64,000 bases of DNA from contig NZ_CP071793.1 of NCBI RefSeq assembly GCF_017498545.1, positions 7,434,256 to 7,498,255 on the forward strand, written 5' to 3'. The position numbers and the translations under genes were made by a program. Within the stretch, counting starts at the first letter, position 1. Every line of letters begins with the position of its first letter. Under the pieces are notes generated by a model. That model ran no database searches, was not told where the DNA came from, and saw only the letters and a program-made list of their open reading frames with translations. Positions 27,102-37,860 of this stretch are shown here, piece by piece. This DNA comes from Sulfidibacter corallicola. Its GTDB lineage: Bacteria; Acidobacteriota; Holophagae; Acanthopleuribacterales; Acanthopleuribacteraceae.

Positions 27102-30100
27102 ATGTTTTATACCAAGAGTTTTCCCACAGTGCTAATAGGGTTATTTTTGGCGTCGGTGCTGGGGTCGACCTGGAGTTTTTCCGGGACCATCGGCGTGGCC
27201 AAAGACGTGGATACCGTCGGTCGTAGCGTGCAGTACACCATTTATGTAGAGAACCTGGGTACGGACGATTTGACCAATCTTTCGATTCCCGACAACCTGG
27301 ACGCGGTTTTCGGCGCCGGAAATTATTTCATCGCCACCGCACCGGCACTGATTTCCGGTCCCGGGACAGTGGTTCCCAACGCCTCGTTCGACGGCAGTGC
27401 CGATCCGGAGCTGATCGGTTCCGGATCGTTGCTGGTCGGCGAGTTGGCCCGCATCGAATTCGAAGTCGAGATCACCACGTTTTCGGATCAAGGTAACGGG
27501 CTGGGGATCTATCACAACCAAGTCACCGCCACCGCCGACGACACCATGATGATGATGGTGTCCGACCTTTCCGATTGGGGTACGGATCCCGATCCCAATG
27601 GAAACGGCAATCCCGGCGACGCCGGTGAGGACGATGTCACCGTGGCCGCGCCCACCGAGAACCCCGTCATCGGCATCGCCAAGAACACGATCATCAGCGG
27701 CAACTCGGTCACGATCGACTTCTATTTGGAAGCCTTCGGCAACGTCAATCTCACCACCGTTTCCGTCCTGGATGACCTGGACGCGGTCTTCGGAGCCGGT
27801 AATTACTCCATTACCACCGCACCGATGGCCGTTTCCGGGGCCTTGGTCGCCAACCCCAGTTTCGACGGTTCCGGTGATCAGGAGCTGATCCAAAGCGGCA
27901 CGCTCGCCACGGGCGCGACCGCCCAGATCCAAGTGGTCGTCAACGTGGACAACGTGGTCGATCTGGGCAGCGGCCTGGGGGTCTATTCGAACCAGGTCAC
28001 CGCCACCGGGATGACGGCCAACATGAACGATACCTCAGACCTCTCCGACAACGGCGTCGATCCCGATCCCGACGGCAACGGGAGCCCCAACACCCTCGGT
28101 GAGAACGATCCCACCCCCATCGTGCTCGGCGAAGAACCGGCCCTGGGTCTGGCCATCGACGCCGCGGTGGTCGGCAGCGTGGTGAACCTGAACCTGTACC
28201 TGGAAAACCTGGGCAACACCGATCTGAGCGGGCTTTCCCTTCCCTTGGATTTCAACACGGTCTTCGGCACCGGGAATTGGTTCATCAGCACGGATCCCGC
28301 ATTTGTGGACGATCCCGGGACCATGACGCTCGACGTCAACTTCGATGGCAATTTCACGACGGAACTCGTCGACACGGGCAGCCTGAGCAGCGGCGATACG
28401 GCGCAAATCAGCATGTCGGTCACGATTCTCCAAATCTCCGACCAGGGCTCGGGCACGGGGATCTATTCGCTGAGCACCACCGTCTCCGGTACCGCGCCCG
28501 GCGGGGCGGTGGCCCAGGACACGTCCGACGACGGGACCGATCCCGACCCCAACGCCAACGGGAACCCGGACGAAGCCGGTGAAAACGATCCGACCGCCAT
28601 CACGGTCGCCGAAATCGCGTCGATCGGCCTCGCCGTAGAGTACGAGGACGGTGGGCTTTTGGGCGGCACCGTGCCCCAGGTGCTCCTGCGCTACAAGGTG
28701 ACCAACTACGGCAATGTGCGCATTTCCAACGTCAGCATCACCCAGGACCTGAACGCGGTATACGGTGCCGGAAACTTCCAGCATGTGGAAGATCCCACCC
28801 ACGAGGGGGGCCCCGAAAACTTCAATTACAACACCGCGTTCAACGGAAACAGCAACACGGCGCTGCTGAACGGCGGTAGCTTCATCGATCCCGCCGAAAC
28901 CATCACCTTCACGATTTTCCACCGGGTTCTCAACGTCACCGATCAGGGCAACGGTCTTGGCATCTTCCACGCCCAGGCCACGCTTCTCGGCACCGATCCC
29001 GGCGCCAATCCCGTGTCGGATCTCTCCCAGGAAGGCACCGATCCCGATCCCGACGCCAACGGGGATCCCTCGAACAACGGCGACGTGACGGTGATCAACG
29101 TGAACTTGGTGACGTCCTTCGGGGCGGCGCTCGACGTTTCCGTGGCGGCCAACGTGATCACGTTCGATGTCTACGTCGAAAACCTGGGCACCTTGGCGAT
29201 GAACCAAATCGCGTTGGCGCTGAATGTGGACAACGTCTTCGGAACGGACAATTACACCATCAGCCAGGCGCCGTTCTTCGTGGACGATCCGGGGACCATG
29301 GAGTTGGGGACCTGGAACGGGTTGACCAACGATCCGTTCTTCGACATTCCCGTGAGCAGCCTGGCGGCGGGCGATACGGCCCAGGTGCGGTTCCAGATCA
29401 CCGTGTCGAACGTCGTCAACGCCCAGGGTCTCGGTCTCGGCAACTATTCTCTTCAAGGGACGATCAACGGTATCTCCAGCCAGGGACTCCAGTTCGTGGA
29501 TCTCACCGATTTCGGTACCGATCCCGACCCCAACGGCAACGGTTTCGCCAACGAAGCCGGTGAACAAGACGCGACGACCTTCACCATTCCGGTCGACAAT
29601 CCGATCGGTGTGGCCCTGGATGCGGCGGTGGCCGGCTTCGACATCACCATCGACCTCTATCTCGAGAATCTGGGCGCATCCAATCACAGTGCGGTCGATG
29701 CCGTGCTGGATCTGGACGCGGCCTTCGGTGCCGGTAACTACACGATCACCACGCCCCCGGCCTTCATCGCCGACCCGGGGACCTTGACCCTCGACGGTGC
29801 CTTCGACGGGTCGGGCAACAGTTCCCTGCTACAGCCGGGGACTTCCACCCTGGCTGGGGCCGCCACGGCACAGATCCAATTGGTCGTTCGCGTGGATACT
29901 GAATCCGATCAGGGTAGCGGTTTCGGGATCTACTCGATCCAGGCTACCGCCCTCGGTACCCAGCCCAGCGGCATCATCGTGTCCGACACGTCCGACGACG
30001 GCACCGACCCAGACCCCAACGCCAACGGCGATCCCGGCGAAGCGGGCGAAGAGGATGCCACCACAGTCGTCATCGTCGGCAATCCCGCGATCGGCATCTC

Positions 30101-33100
30101 CAAAAAGGCGATCGTGAGCGGAACCCTGGTGACCCTCGAGTTCACGGTCGAGAACCTGGGTGATTCCACGCTGTCCAGTGTGATCATGGAAGATCCGCTG
30201 AACCCGGTGTTCGGCAGCGGCAACTACTCGGTAACCAGCCAGCCGACGCTCGTGAGCGGCGCCACCGGGCTGATCCTCTCCACTCAATTTTTCGGATTCA
30301 GCGTCTTCGATGTCGTGATCGGCGGCGGTCAATTGCGGCCGGGCGAAAGCACGCTCTTCAGGGTCCAGGTCAACGTCACCAGCGTGACGGACCAGGGCAA
30401 CGGACTCGGCGTCTATCACAATTCGGTCACGGTCACGGCCAACGATCCCGGCGGCAACCCCGTCTCCGACATTTCCGACGACGGCAGTGATCCCGATCCC
30501 AACGGCAACGGCAACCCCGGCGATGCGGGCGAGGACGACACCACGATCATCACGATCGGTGACGAAGCGGTCCTCGGTGTGGCGCTGGACGTGAACGTGA
30601 CCGGCCAACAGGTGACCTTCGATTATTACCTGGAGAATTTCGGGGGCAGCGCCCTCAGCTCCCTGGCCCTGCCGAACGATCTGGATGCGGTGTTCGGTGC
30701 GGGCAACTACGCCCTCAACGGCATGGCCACCCTGGTCGACGATCCCGGGACGATCGTCCTCGAGGCGGGCTTCGACGGCTCCGGAACGACCGCGATCATC
30801 GGCGCCGGCAGCACCTTGGCGTCCCTCGACACGGCCCAGATCCGCCTCGTCGTCGACGTCACCAACGTGGCCGATGTGGGCAATGGGTTCGGCCTCTACC
30901 AGAACCAGGTCACCGCTTCGGGGGCGGCCCCGTTGGGGACGCTCACCCAGGACGTCTCCGACGACGGTACCGATCCCGACCCCAATGGGAGCGGGTTCCC
31001 CAACGATGCCGAAGAGAACGATCCCTCGAGCTTCAGCGTGGGGTTCACCTCGGTCGGCGCGGCTCTGGACGTCACGGTCAACGGCAGTTTGGTGACGTTC
31101 GACTATGCCGTCGAGAATTTGGGCACCACGGCCTTCGCGGCCGTCACCATCAGCGACAACTACGACGACATCTTCGGGGCCGGCAACTACGTCATCGACA
31201 CGGTGCCCACCATGTTCACCGTGATTCGCAACTGGTTTCCCAACGAGGACTTCGACGGTTCGAGCGATACGTCCGTCACCGCTTCCGGCGGAATTCCGCC
31301 CAGCGTCACCGAGATCATGCGGGTCGTGGTGGAAGTCCGCACCTTGGCCGACATGGGTTCGGGACTGGGCGTCTACAACAACCAGTTCACCGTCAATGCC
31401 GATGCCGAAATGGACCTCTCCGACGATGGGACCAACCCCGATACCAGCGGCAACGGGCTCGCCAACGACGCGGGTGAAGACGACCCGTCGAGCTTCACGG
31501 TCTCCGAAGATCCCGTGATCGGGGCGGCGCTTTCCGCTTCCGTTTCCGGCAGTGTGGTGACTTTCGATCACTACCTGGAAAGCTTCGGCAACGTGGACCT
31601 CTCCTCCGTCTCCCTGCTTCACGACCTGAATGCCGCGTTCGGTGCGGGCAACTACAGCATCAGTTCGGCGCCCGTGTTTCTCGACGACCCGGGTACCCTG
31701 ACGCTCAACGGTTCGTTCGACGGCAACACCCAAACGGATCTGTTCTCCAGCGGCACCCTCGCCCTGCGGGACACCGCCCGAATCCGGTTCGCCGTGACGG
31801 TCACCAACGTCACCGATCAAGGATCCGGCCTGGGCATGTACAGCAGCCAGGCGACCGCTTCGGCCCAGGGGCCCTCCGGCGGCATGACCTCCGACACGTC
31901 CGACTCGGGTACGGATCCCGACCCCGACGCGGATGAAAATCCCGACGAGACGGACGAAAACGACGCGACCACCTTCACGGTCAACGAAGATCCGGTCATC
32001 GGCCTGGCGGAGCAAGTGTCCGTCATGGATGCGCAGGTGACCTTCACCTTCACGCTCGAGAACTTCGGCAACGTCCAGCTCGGCACCTTCTCGCTGAGCA
32101 AGGACCTCGACACCCTTTTCGGCGCCGGCAATTACAGCGTCGACACCGGCCCGACTTTCACGACCGATCCGGGCACCCTCACCCTGAACGCGGGCTTCGA
32201 CGGCAGCGGCACGACCGGCCTGATCAGCTCCGGAACCTTGGCCGCCGGAGGGCTGGCGGTCTTCACCGTGGTGATCGACCTGAACTTCATCATCGATGCC
32301 GGTTCGGGTATCGGCGCCTTCTCCGACCAGTCGACCGTCAATGCGGACGGCCTGGGCGGCGGCATGACGTCGGATCTCTCCGATTCGGGTACCGATCCCG
32401 ATCCCAACGGCAACAGCGATCCTACCGAAGCGGGCGAAAACGATGCGACGACCTTCAACGTCATGCCGGCGACCATCGGCGACTTCGTCTGGAACGACTT
32501 GAACGGAGACGGCGTGCAGGACGTTGGTGAACCGGGCCTTTCGGGGGTGACGGTCTTCATCGACGCCAACAGCAACGGCAGCCTCGATGGCGGTGAGCTT
32601 TCCGATACGACCGACGTCAGTGGCGGTTACGACATCACCGGCCTCGTGGCCGGAACCTACAGTGTGCGCGTGGACCTGACCACGGTGACCATGGGATTCA
32701 CGCTCACCGGCGGCACCAATCCCAACTCGGCGACCATCACCACGGGTGAGGATTTCAACACGGCCGACTTCGGCTTCCAGCAACAGGACGCGTCGATCGG
32801 CGATTTCGTGTGGAACGATTTGAACGGGGACGGCGTGCAGGACGCTGGCGAACCGGGCCTCTCGGGCGTGAGGATCTTCCTGGACCTGAACAGCAACGGA
32901 AGTTTCGACGGCGGTGAGCCGAACAACATGTCCGGTGCCGGCGGTGCCTATGACATCACGAACCTGGCGACGGGCACCTACCAGGTCCGCTTCGATTCGG
33001 CCACCGTCACCGCGGGATTCGTGCAAACCGGTGGTATGAATCCGTTCTCGGTCAATTTGGCGGCCGGCGAGGATCACAACAACGCCGACTTCGGCTTCCA

Positions 33101-36100
33101 ACAGCAGGACGCGTCGATCGGCGATTTCGTGTGGAACGATTTGAATGGCGACGGCGTGCAGGACGGTGGCGAACCGGGCCTTTCGGGCGTGACGGTCTTC
33201 CTGGATCTGAACAGCAACGCGGCCCTCGACGGCGGCGAGCCGAGCGATACCACCGATGCCGGTGGTGCCTACGACATCACGGCCTTGGCCACCGGTACCT
33301 ACTCGGTGCGCATCGACGGCACCACGGTACCGGCCGGGTTCGTGCAGACGGGTGGAACCCTCCCGCAAAGCGTCCCGCTCGCCGCGGGTGAGGACTTCAA
33401 CACGGCCGACTTCGGTTACCAACAGCAGGATGCGACCATCGGTGATTTCGTGTGGAACGATCTGAACGGGGACGGGGTGCAGGATGCCGGAGAACCGGGC
33501 ATTTCGGGTGTGACCGTCTTTCTGGACCTGAACAGCAACGGAAGCCTCGACGGCGGTGAACCCAGCGACACCACCGACGCCGGTGGCGGCTACGACATCA
33601 CCAACCTGGCGACGGGCACCTACAGTGTTCGGGTCCAATCCAGCACCATTCCCACCGGGTTCGTGCTGACAGGCGGCACGAATCCCGTTTCGGTCAATCT
33701 GGCCGCGGGTGAAGACCACAACAACGCCGATTTCGGCTTCCAGCAACAGGATGCCCGCATTGGTGACTTCGTGTGGAACGATCTGAACGGGGATGGCGTG
33801 CAGGATGGCGGCGAACCGGGCCTGTCCGGTGTGACCGTCTTTCTGGACCTGAACAGCAACGGCACGTTCGACGGCGGCGAACCGAGCGATACCTCCGGCG
33901 CCGGGGGCGCCTACGACATCGAGAACTTGGCGACGGGCACCTATCAGGTCCGCGTCGATTCCACGAGCGTCCCGACCGGGTTCGTTCAGACCGGCGGATC
34001 GAATCCCTTCTCGGTTTCCCTGGCGGCGGGTGAAGACCACAACGCCGCGGATTTCGGGTTCCAACAGCAGGACGCCAGCATCGGCGACTTCATCTGGAAC
34101 GACCTCAACGGCGATGGCGTGCAGGACGCTGGGGAACCGGGCATCTCGGGCGTGACGGTGTTCCTGGACCTGAACAGCAATGCCGCTTTGGACGGTGGCG
34201 AGCCGAGCGATACCTCCGATGCCGGCGGCGCCTACGACATCACCGACCTCGCCACGGGTACCTATCAGGTTCGCTTCGACACCGCCACGGTGCCCACCGG
34301 ATTCGTGCAGACGGGTGGAACCGTGCCCCAGGCCGTGTCGCTCGCGGCGGGTGAGGACTTCAACACGGCCGACTTCGGCTTCCAACAACAGGATGCGACC
34401 ATCGGCGATTTCGTTTGGAACGACCAGAACGGGGACGGCGTGCAGGATGCCGGCGAACCGGGCCTGGCCGGGTTGACGGTGTTCCTGGACCTGAACAGCA
34501 ACGGCACCCTCGACGGCGGTGAACCTTCCCAAACGACGAACGCCAACGGCGGCTACGACTTCACCGACCTGGCCACGGGCACCTACTCGGTTCGCGTGGA
34601 TACTTCTTCGGTCGGCACCGGGTTCATCCTCACGGGCGGGGTCAATCCGCTGCCGGTAAATCTCGCGGCGGGCGAAGACTTCAACGATGCCGACTTCGGC
34701 TATCAATTACAGAACGCCAGCGTCGGCGACTTCATCTGGAACGACCTGAACGGCGACGGCGTGCAGGATGCCGGGGAACCGGGTCTGGCAGGCGTGCGGG
34801 TCTACCTCGATTTGAACGAGAACGGGGTCATCGACGGGGGTGAACCCGAAGCCACCGCCGACGGTTCCGGCAATTACGACATCACCAACCTGGCTCCGGG
34901 AACCTACGCGCTTCGCATCGTGCCCAGCAGCATTCCGCCCGGGTTCGTACTCACCGGCGGGACCGAGCCGCTGCCCGTGACGATCACCACCAGCGAAGAT
35001 TTCAACGATGCCGACCTCGGTTTTCAACAACAAGACGCCAGCATCGGCGATTTCGTCTGGAACGACCTGAACGGCGATGGCGTGCAGGACGGTGGTGAAC
35101 CGGGTCTCTCCGGGGTGACCGTCTTCATCGACGCCAACGAGAACGGTGTTCTGGATGGCGGTGAGACGAGCACCGCGACGGACGGCGACGGCTTGTACGA
35201 CTTCACCGATCTGGCCGCCGGCACCTATCGCATCCAAGTGGACGAAAGCACCGTGACCACGGGCTTCGGGTTGTCCGGTGGGACCAATCCCGCCATCGTG
35301 AATCTCGCGGCTGGCCAGGACTACGACGATGCGGACTTCGGCTTCCAGCAGCAGGACGCGAGCATTGGCGATTTCGTCTGGAACGACCTGGATGGAGACG
35401 GCGTGCAGGACGGCGGGGAACCGGGCCTGTCGGGATTGACGGTGTTCCTCGACCTCAACAGCAACGGAACGCCCGATGCCGGCGAACCGAGCGATGTGAC
35501 GGACGCGAGCGGCGCCTACGACATCCAGAACCTCGGGTTGGGTACCTACTCCGTGCGTTTGGACGAGAGCGGCTTCACGGCCGGCTTCGTTCAGACCGGC
35601 GGCACCAACCCCGTGTCGGTGACCATCGCGGCCGGTGAAGACTTCAACGATGCCGATTTCGGCTTCCGGCAAATCGACGCATCCATCGGGGACTTCGTCT
35701 GGAACGACCTGAACGGCGACGGCGTGCAGGATGCCGGTGAACCCGGCTTCGCCGGCATGACGGTCTTTTTCGACGACAACGAAAACGGCAGCTTTGACGG
35801 CGGCGAGACCTCGACCGTCACGGATGGCGATGGCCGCTACAATTTCATGGACCTGCCGGAAGGCACCTACCGGGTGATGTTGGACGAGAGCGGCTTCACG
35901 GCCCGGTTCGTTCAAACGGCCGGCACCAATCCGCAAGTCATCACGCTGACACCGGGCGAAGCCAACATCGGTGTGGATTTCGGCTTCCAGCAACAGGACG
36001 CCAGCCTGGCCGGCCTCGTCTGGAACGACCTGGACGGGAACGGCGTGCAGGACACCGGTGAGCCGGGATTCGAGGCCTTGACGGTCTTCCTGGACGACAA

Positions 36101-37322
36101 CGCCAACGGCACCCTGGACGGGGGAGAGGCCTCCACCACGACGGATGCGGACGGCAACTACACGTTCATCGAGTTGCCCGAAGGCACCTATCGCGTCATG
36201 GTGGACGAGAGCGGGTTCACAGCCGGCTTCGCCAACACCACGATCGGCAACCCCATCGTCGTGACCCTCACGCCCGGTGAGACCCGCGACGATGTGGACT
36301 TCGGTTGGCAACAGGCGGACGGTGTCATCGGCGGTACCGTCTTCAACGACCTGGACGGCAATCAGATGCAGGACCCCGGCGAGACCGCCTTCGCCAACGT
36401 CACCTTGGATCTCTATCGCACCTCGGACCTCGTCCCGGGCATCGGCCCCGTTTTCATCGGAACCGCGACGACCGACGCCGGCGGTGCCTTCCAGTTCGAC
36501 ACGCTCATCAGGGGCAACTACCTGATCGACGTGACCGACGTGAACAGTGTGCTCGACGGCTTCATTCCGACCTTCCCGAACGATGTCTTGTCCGTGGAAC
36601 TGGGCAAAGGCGAAGAGATCGCGGACCTGCTCCTGGGATACTGCGAATTGCCGACGATCGTGCTGCAACCCCAGGATCAGGAGCTCTGTATCACCACCGG
36701 CTTCACGCTCGCGGTCCAGGCGACCAGTTCGGACGCCCTGACCTACCAGTGGCGCAAGGACGGCATGGACCTTCCGGGCGAGACCGGCACGGAGCTCACG
36801 GTCGCGTCGGCGGATTTGGATGATTCCGGCGAATACGTCTGCGTCGTCTCCGACGGATGCGGCGACGTCACGTCGGATGTCGCCACCGTCACCGTGTCGC
36901 CACTGGGCGTGACCCTGACCCCGTACCGGGCGCAGGGTGTCGTTCCGATGACCTTGACGGCGGATATCACCTGTTCCATCCCGCCGCTTTCCTGGATTTG
37001 GACCGATCTCGACAGCGGCATGGACTTCGGCGAGGACGAGAATCCCGTCACCTTGGACGCGATCCTCACGGAGACCACCGCCTTCGAGATCACGGTGAAC
37101 GACGACCTCGGCGATCCGGCTTCGGCGACCCAGACGATCTTGGTCTCCCTTGATCCGCTGTTCCTCGACCTCAACGAGGACGGCTGCAGCGACATCCGCG
37201 ACATGTGGGCCTTGGCCGAGATCTGGGTGACGGAGGGCAGCGATCCCAACGGCGACGAAGTCATCGACATCCTCGATTTCTTCTACATCAACATCGAGGG
37301 GATCGGCACCTGCGGCGAATGA
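27102..37322 (+). CDS. Giant secreted repeat protein: DUF11-like, SdrD-B-like, Ig and dockerin-like modules
   Basis: A 3,406-residue exported protein. GGAGAGG lies 5 bases before the ATG, and residues 1-~25 form a signal peptide (TVLIGLFLASVLGS). Residues ~28-1785 hold 11 DUF11-like units of ~160 residues, each with a V-x-F-x-x-Y-x-E-N-L/F-G start, an FGAGNY motif and an acidic DDGTDPDPNGNG linker. Residues ~1789-3180 are 13 SdrD-B/Cna-B-like units (GDFVWNDLNGDGVQDAGEPG...) of exactly 107 residues. Then come one Ig domain (W of YQWRKDG, and YVCVVSD), a PKD-like domain, and a C-terminal pair of dockerin/EF-hand-like calcium loops (DLNEDGCSDIRDMWALAEIW; DPNGDEVIDILDFFYI). The very acidic, Asp/Asn/Gly-rich repeats imply calcium-dependent rods, so a cell-surface or released adhesin is likely. 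No LPxTG or PEP-CTERM anchor is visible; the dockerin-like end may attach it. Confidence 0.95.
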   Translation: MFYTKSFPTVLIGLFLASVLGSTWSFSGTIGVAKDVDTVGRSVQYTIYVENLGTDDLTNLSIPDNLDAVFGAGNYFIATAPALISGPGTVVPNASFDGSADPELIGSGSLLVGELARIEFEVEITTFSDQGNGLGIYHNQVTATADDTMMMMVSDLSDWGTDPDPNGNGNPGDAGEDDVTVAAPTENPVIGIAKNTIISGNSVTIDFYLEAFGNVNLTTVSVLDDLDAVFGAGNYSITTAPMAVSGALVANPSFDGSGDQELIQSGTLATGATAQIQVVVNVDNVVDLGSGLGVYSNQVTATGMTANMNDTSDLSDNGVDPDPDGNGSPNTLGENDPTPIVLGEEPALGLAIDAAVVGSVVNLNLYLENLGNTDLSGLSLPLDFNTVFGTGNWFISTDPAFVDDPGTMTLDVNFDGNFTTELVDTGSLSSGDTAQISMSVTILQISDQGSGTGIYSLSTTVSGTAPGGAVAQDTSDDGTDPDPNANGNPDEAGENDPTAITVAEIASIGLAVEYEDGGLLGGTVPQVLLRYKVTNYGNVRISNVSITQDLNAVYGAGNFQHVEDPTHEGGPENFNYNTAFNGNSNTALLNGGSFIDPAETITFTIFHRVLNVTDQGNGLGIFHAQATLLGTDPGANPVSDLSQEGTDPDPDANGDPSNNGDVTVINVNLVTSFGAALDVSVAANVITFDVYVENLGTLAMNQIALALNVDNVFGTDNYTISQAPFFVDDPGTMELGTWNGLTNDPFFDIPVSSLAAGDTAQVRFQITVSNVVNAQGLGLGNYSLQGTINGISSQGLQFVDLTDFGTDPDPNGNGFANEAGEQDATTFTIPVDNPIGVALDAAVAGFDITIDLYLENLGASNHSAVDAVLDLDAAFGAGNYTITTPPAFIADPGTLTLDGAFDGSGNSSLLQPGTSTLAGAATAQIQLVVRVDTESDQGSGFGIYSIQATALGTQPSGIIVSDTSDDGTDPDPNANGDPGEAGEEDATTVVIVGNPAIGISKKAIVSGTLVTLEFTVENLGDSTLSSVIMEDPLNPVFGSGNYSVTSQPTLVSGATGLILSTQFFGFSVFDVVIGGGQLRPGESTLFRVQVNVTSVTDQGNGLGVYHNSVTVTANDPGGNPVSDISDDGSDPDPNGNGNPGDAGEDDTTIITIGDEAVLGVALDVNVTGQQVTFDYYLENFGGSALSSLALPNDLDAVFGAGNYALNGMATLVDDPGTIVLEAGFDGSGTTAIIGAGSTLASLDTAQIRLVVDVTNVADVGNGFGLYQNQVTASGAAPLGTLTQDVSDDGTDPDPNGSGFPNDAEENDPSSFSVGFTSVGAALDVTVNGSLVTFDYAVENLGTTAFAAVTISDNYDDIFGAGNYVIDTVPTMFTVIRNWFPNEDFDGSSDTSVTASGGIPPSVTEIMRVVVEVRTLADMGSGLGVYNNQFTVNADAEMDLSDDGTNPDTSGNGLANDAGEDDPSSFTVSEDPVIGAALSASVSGSVVTFDHYLESFGNVDLSSVSLLHDLNAAFGAGNYSISSAPVFLDDPGTLTLNGSFDGNTQTDLFSSGTLALRDTARIRFAVTVTNVTDQGSGLGMYSSQATASAQGPSGGMTSDTSDSGTDPDPDADENPDETDENDATTFTVNEDPVIGLAEQVSVMDAQVTFTFTLENFGNVQLGTFSLSKDLDTLFGAGNYSVDTGPTFTTDPGTLTLNAGFDGSGTTGLISSGTLAAGGLAVFTVVIDLNFIIDAGSGIGAFSDQSTVNADGLGGGMTSDLSDSGTDPDPNGNSDPTEAGENDATTFNVMPATIGDFVWNDLNGDGVQDVGEPGLSGVTVFIDANSNGSLDGGELSDTTDVSGGYDITGLVAGTYSVRVDLTTVTMGFTLTGGTNPNSATITTGEDFNTADFGFQQQDASIGDFVWNDLNGDGVQDAGEPGLSGVRIFLDLNSNGSFDGGEPNNMSGAGGAYDITNLATGTYQVRFDSATVTAGFVQTGGMNPFSVNLAAGEDHNNADFGFQQQDASIGDFVWNDLNGDGVQDGGEPGLSGVTVFLDLNSNAALDGGEPSDTTDAGGAYDITALATGTYSVRIDGTTVPAGFVQTGGTLPQSVPLAAGEDFNTADFGYQQQDATIGDFVWNDLNGDGVQDAGEPGISGVTVFLDLNSNGSLDGGEPSDTTDAGGGYDITNLATGTYSVRVQSSTIPTGFVLTGGTNPVSVNLAAGEDHNNADFGFQQQDARIGDFVWNDLNGDGVQDGGEPGLSGVTVFLDLNSNGTFDGGEPSDTSGAGGAYDIENLATGTYQVRVDSTSVPTGFVQTGGSNPFSVSLAAGEDHNAADFGFQQQDASIGDFIWNDLNGDGVQDAGEPGISGVTVFLDLNSNAALDGGEPSDTSDAGGAYDITDLATGTYQVRFDTATVPTGFVQTGGTVPQAVSLAAGEDFNTADFGFQQQDATIGDFVWNDQNGDGVQDAGEPGLAGLTVFLDLNSNGTLDGGEPSQTTNANGGYDFTDLATGTYSVRVDTSSVGTGFILTGGVNPLPVNLAAGEDFNDADFGYQLQNASVGDFIWNDLNGDGVQDAGEPGLAGVRVYLDLNENGVIDGGEPEATADGSGNYDITNLAPGTYALRIVPSSIPPGFVLTGGTEPLPVTITTSEDFNDADLGFQQQDASIGDFVWNDLNGDGVQDGGEPGLSGVTVFIDANENGVLDGGETSTATDGDGLYDFTDLAAGTYRIQVDESTVTTGFGLSGGTNPAIVNLAAGQDYDDADFGFQQQDASIGDFVWNDLDGDGVQDGGEPGLSGLTVFLDLNSNGTPDAGEPSDVTDASGAYDIQNLGLGTYSVRLDESGFTAGFVQTGGTNPVSVTIAAGEDFNDADFGFRQIDASIGDFVWNDLNGDGVQDAGEPGFAGMTVFFDDNENGSFDGGETSTVTDGDGRYNFMDLPEGTYRVMLDESGFTARFVQTAGTNPQVITLTPGEANIGVDFGFQQQDASLAGLVWNDLDGNGVQDTGEPGFEALTVFLDDNANGTLDGGEASTTTDADGNYTFIELPEGTYRVMVDESGFTAGFANTTIGNPIVVTLTPGETRDDVDFGWQQADGVIGGTVFNDLDGNQMQDPGETAFANVTLDLYRTSDLVPGIGPVFIGTATTDAGGAFQFDTLIRGNYLIDVTDVNSVLDGFIPTFPNDVLSVELGKGEEIADLLLGYCELPTIVLQPQDQELCITTGFTLAVQATSSDALTYQWRKDGMDLPGETGTELTVASADLDDSGEYVCVVSDGCGDVTSDVATVTVSPLGVTLTPYRAQGVVPMTLTADITCSIPPLSWIWTDLDSGMDFGEDENPVTLDAILTETTAFEITVNDDLGDPASATQTILVSLDPLFLDLNEDGCSDIRDMWALAEIWVTEGSDPNGDEVIDILDFFYINIEGIGTCGE
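32466..36638 (+). repeat. Thirteen in-frame tandem DNA repeats of exactly 321 bp
   Basis: The codon before each SdrD-B-like unit falls at 32466, 32787, 33108, 33429, 33750, 34071, 34392, 34713, 35034, 35355, 35676, 35997 and 36318, an invariant spacing of 321 bases. Units 2-7 are the most similar to one another; units 11-13 are more diverged, yet no unit has gained or lost a codon. Confidence 0.95.
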
Positions 37323-37334
37323 TCGTCGATCCAT

Positions 37335-37360
37335 GGGCGTCGAGGTTGACCTCGGCGCCC
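37335..37360 (+). terminator. Stem-loop after the giant gene
   Basis: GGGCGTCGAGG (37335-37345), loop TTGA, CCTCGGCGCCC (37350-37360): an 11-bp stem with one G-T pair, 13 bases after the stop. No T-tract. Confidence 0.55.
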
Positions 37361-37537
37361 GCGGGTTCGCCATCCGAAGTCAGGGCCTTTCGTGAGGGCT
37401 TGTAAAGGTCCTTTTGCAGCCCGAGTGGCGATGACTGTGACAGTTCGGTGCCTGCTCTCGAGCGGTTGCCCGTGCTCCAGGGTCAATTTCTCTAGGGAGT
37501 CCCCGCCCAGATCGGGGGCCGGGTTTCAAGTGGGTAA

Positions 37538-37643
37538 CCATGGTCCTGCTTTTCCAGGTTTCGATCATTCCTGCCTTCCTGATCAAGATTTGGCGACAGC
37601 AAGACCCTACTCAGATTGAATGCACCTCTTTGTTTCAAGAGAG
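37538..37643 (-). repeat. Left inverted copy of ~105-bp repeat, family 3
   Basis: Read on the minus strand it runs from CTCTCTTGAAACAAAG through CCAAATCTTGATCAGGAAG to GAAAAGCAGGACCATGG. It matches 41,183-41,287 on the plus strand at roughly 80 % by eye. The two copies face each other around nrfHA and the ECF sigma gene. Confidence 0.7.
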
Positions 37644-37777
37644 GGAATGCTCGCGTGACTTCTCGGAGCGCCGGAATCGCTTGCGGGAAGGGCCTGGAGA
37701 ACCGTGTGGGGATCGTCTCAACGCGTTTTGTTTTAATATTTTGGGTCATCTCCACTTCCCGAATCGCACACTTTGGG

Positions 37778-37783
37778 TATAAT
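37778..37783 (+). promoter_or_regulatory. Candidate -10 box for nrfHA
   Basis: A perfect TATAAT, 77 bases before the nrfH start. No good -35 is seen at 16-18 bases upstream, so the promoter may need an activator, as expected for respiratory nitrite reductase genes. Confidence 0.4.
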
Positions 37784-37860
37784 ACATCCGAACCCGTGAA
37801 CAATTAGGAACCATTTGATCAGTCGAGTCGTGCTTTGCGTGCACCCATGAGGTGGAAACG

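Noticed and set aside
29829..37373. Very long antisense open frames (about 1,600 and 890 codons) opposite the giant repeat gene
   Set aside because: They mirror the Gly/Asp/Asn-rich repeats of the plus-strand gene, have no ribosome site or recognisable domains, and arise from its codon bias and exact 321-bp periodicity.
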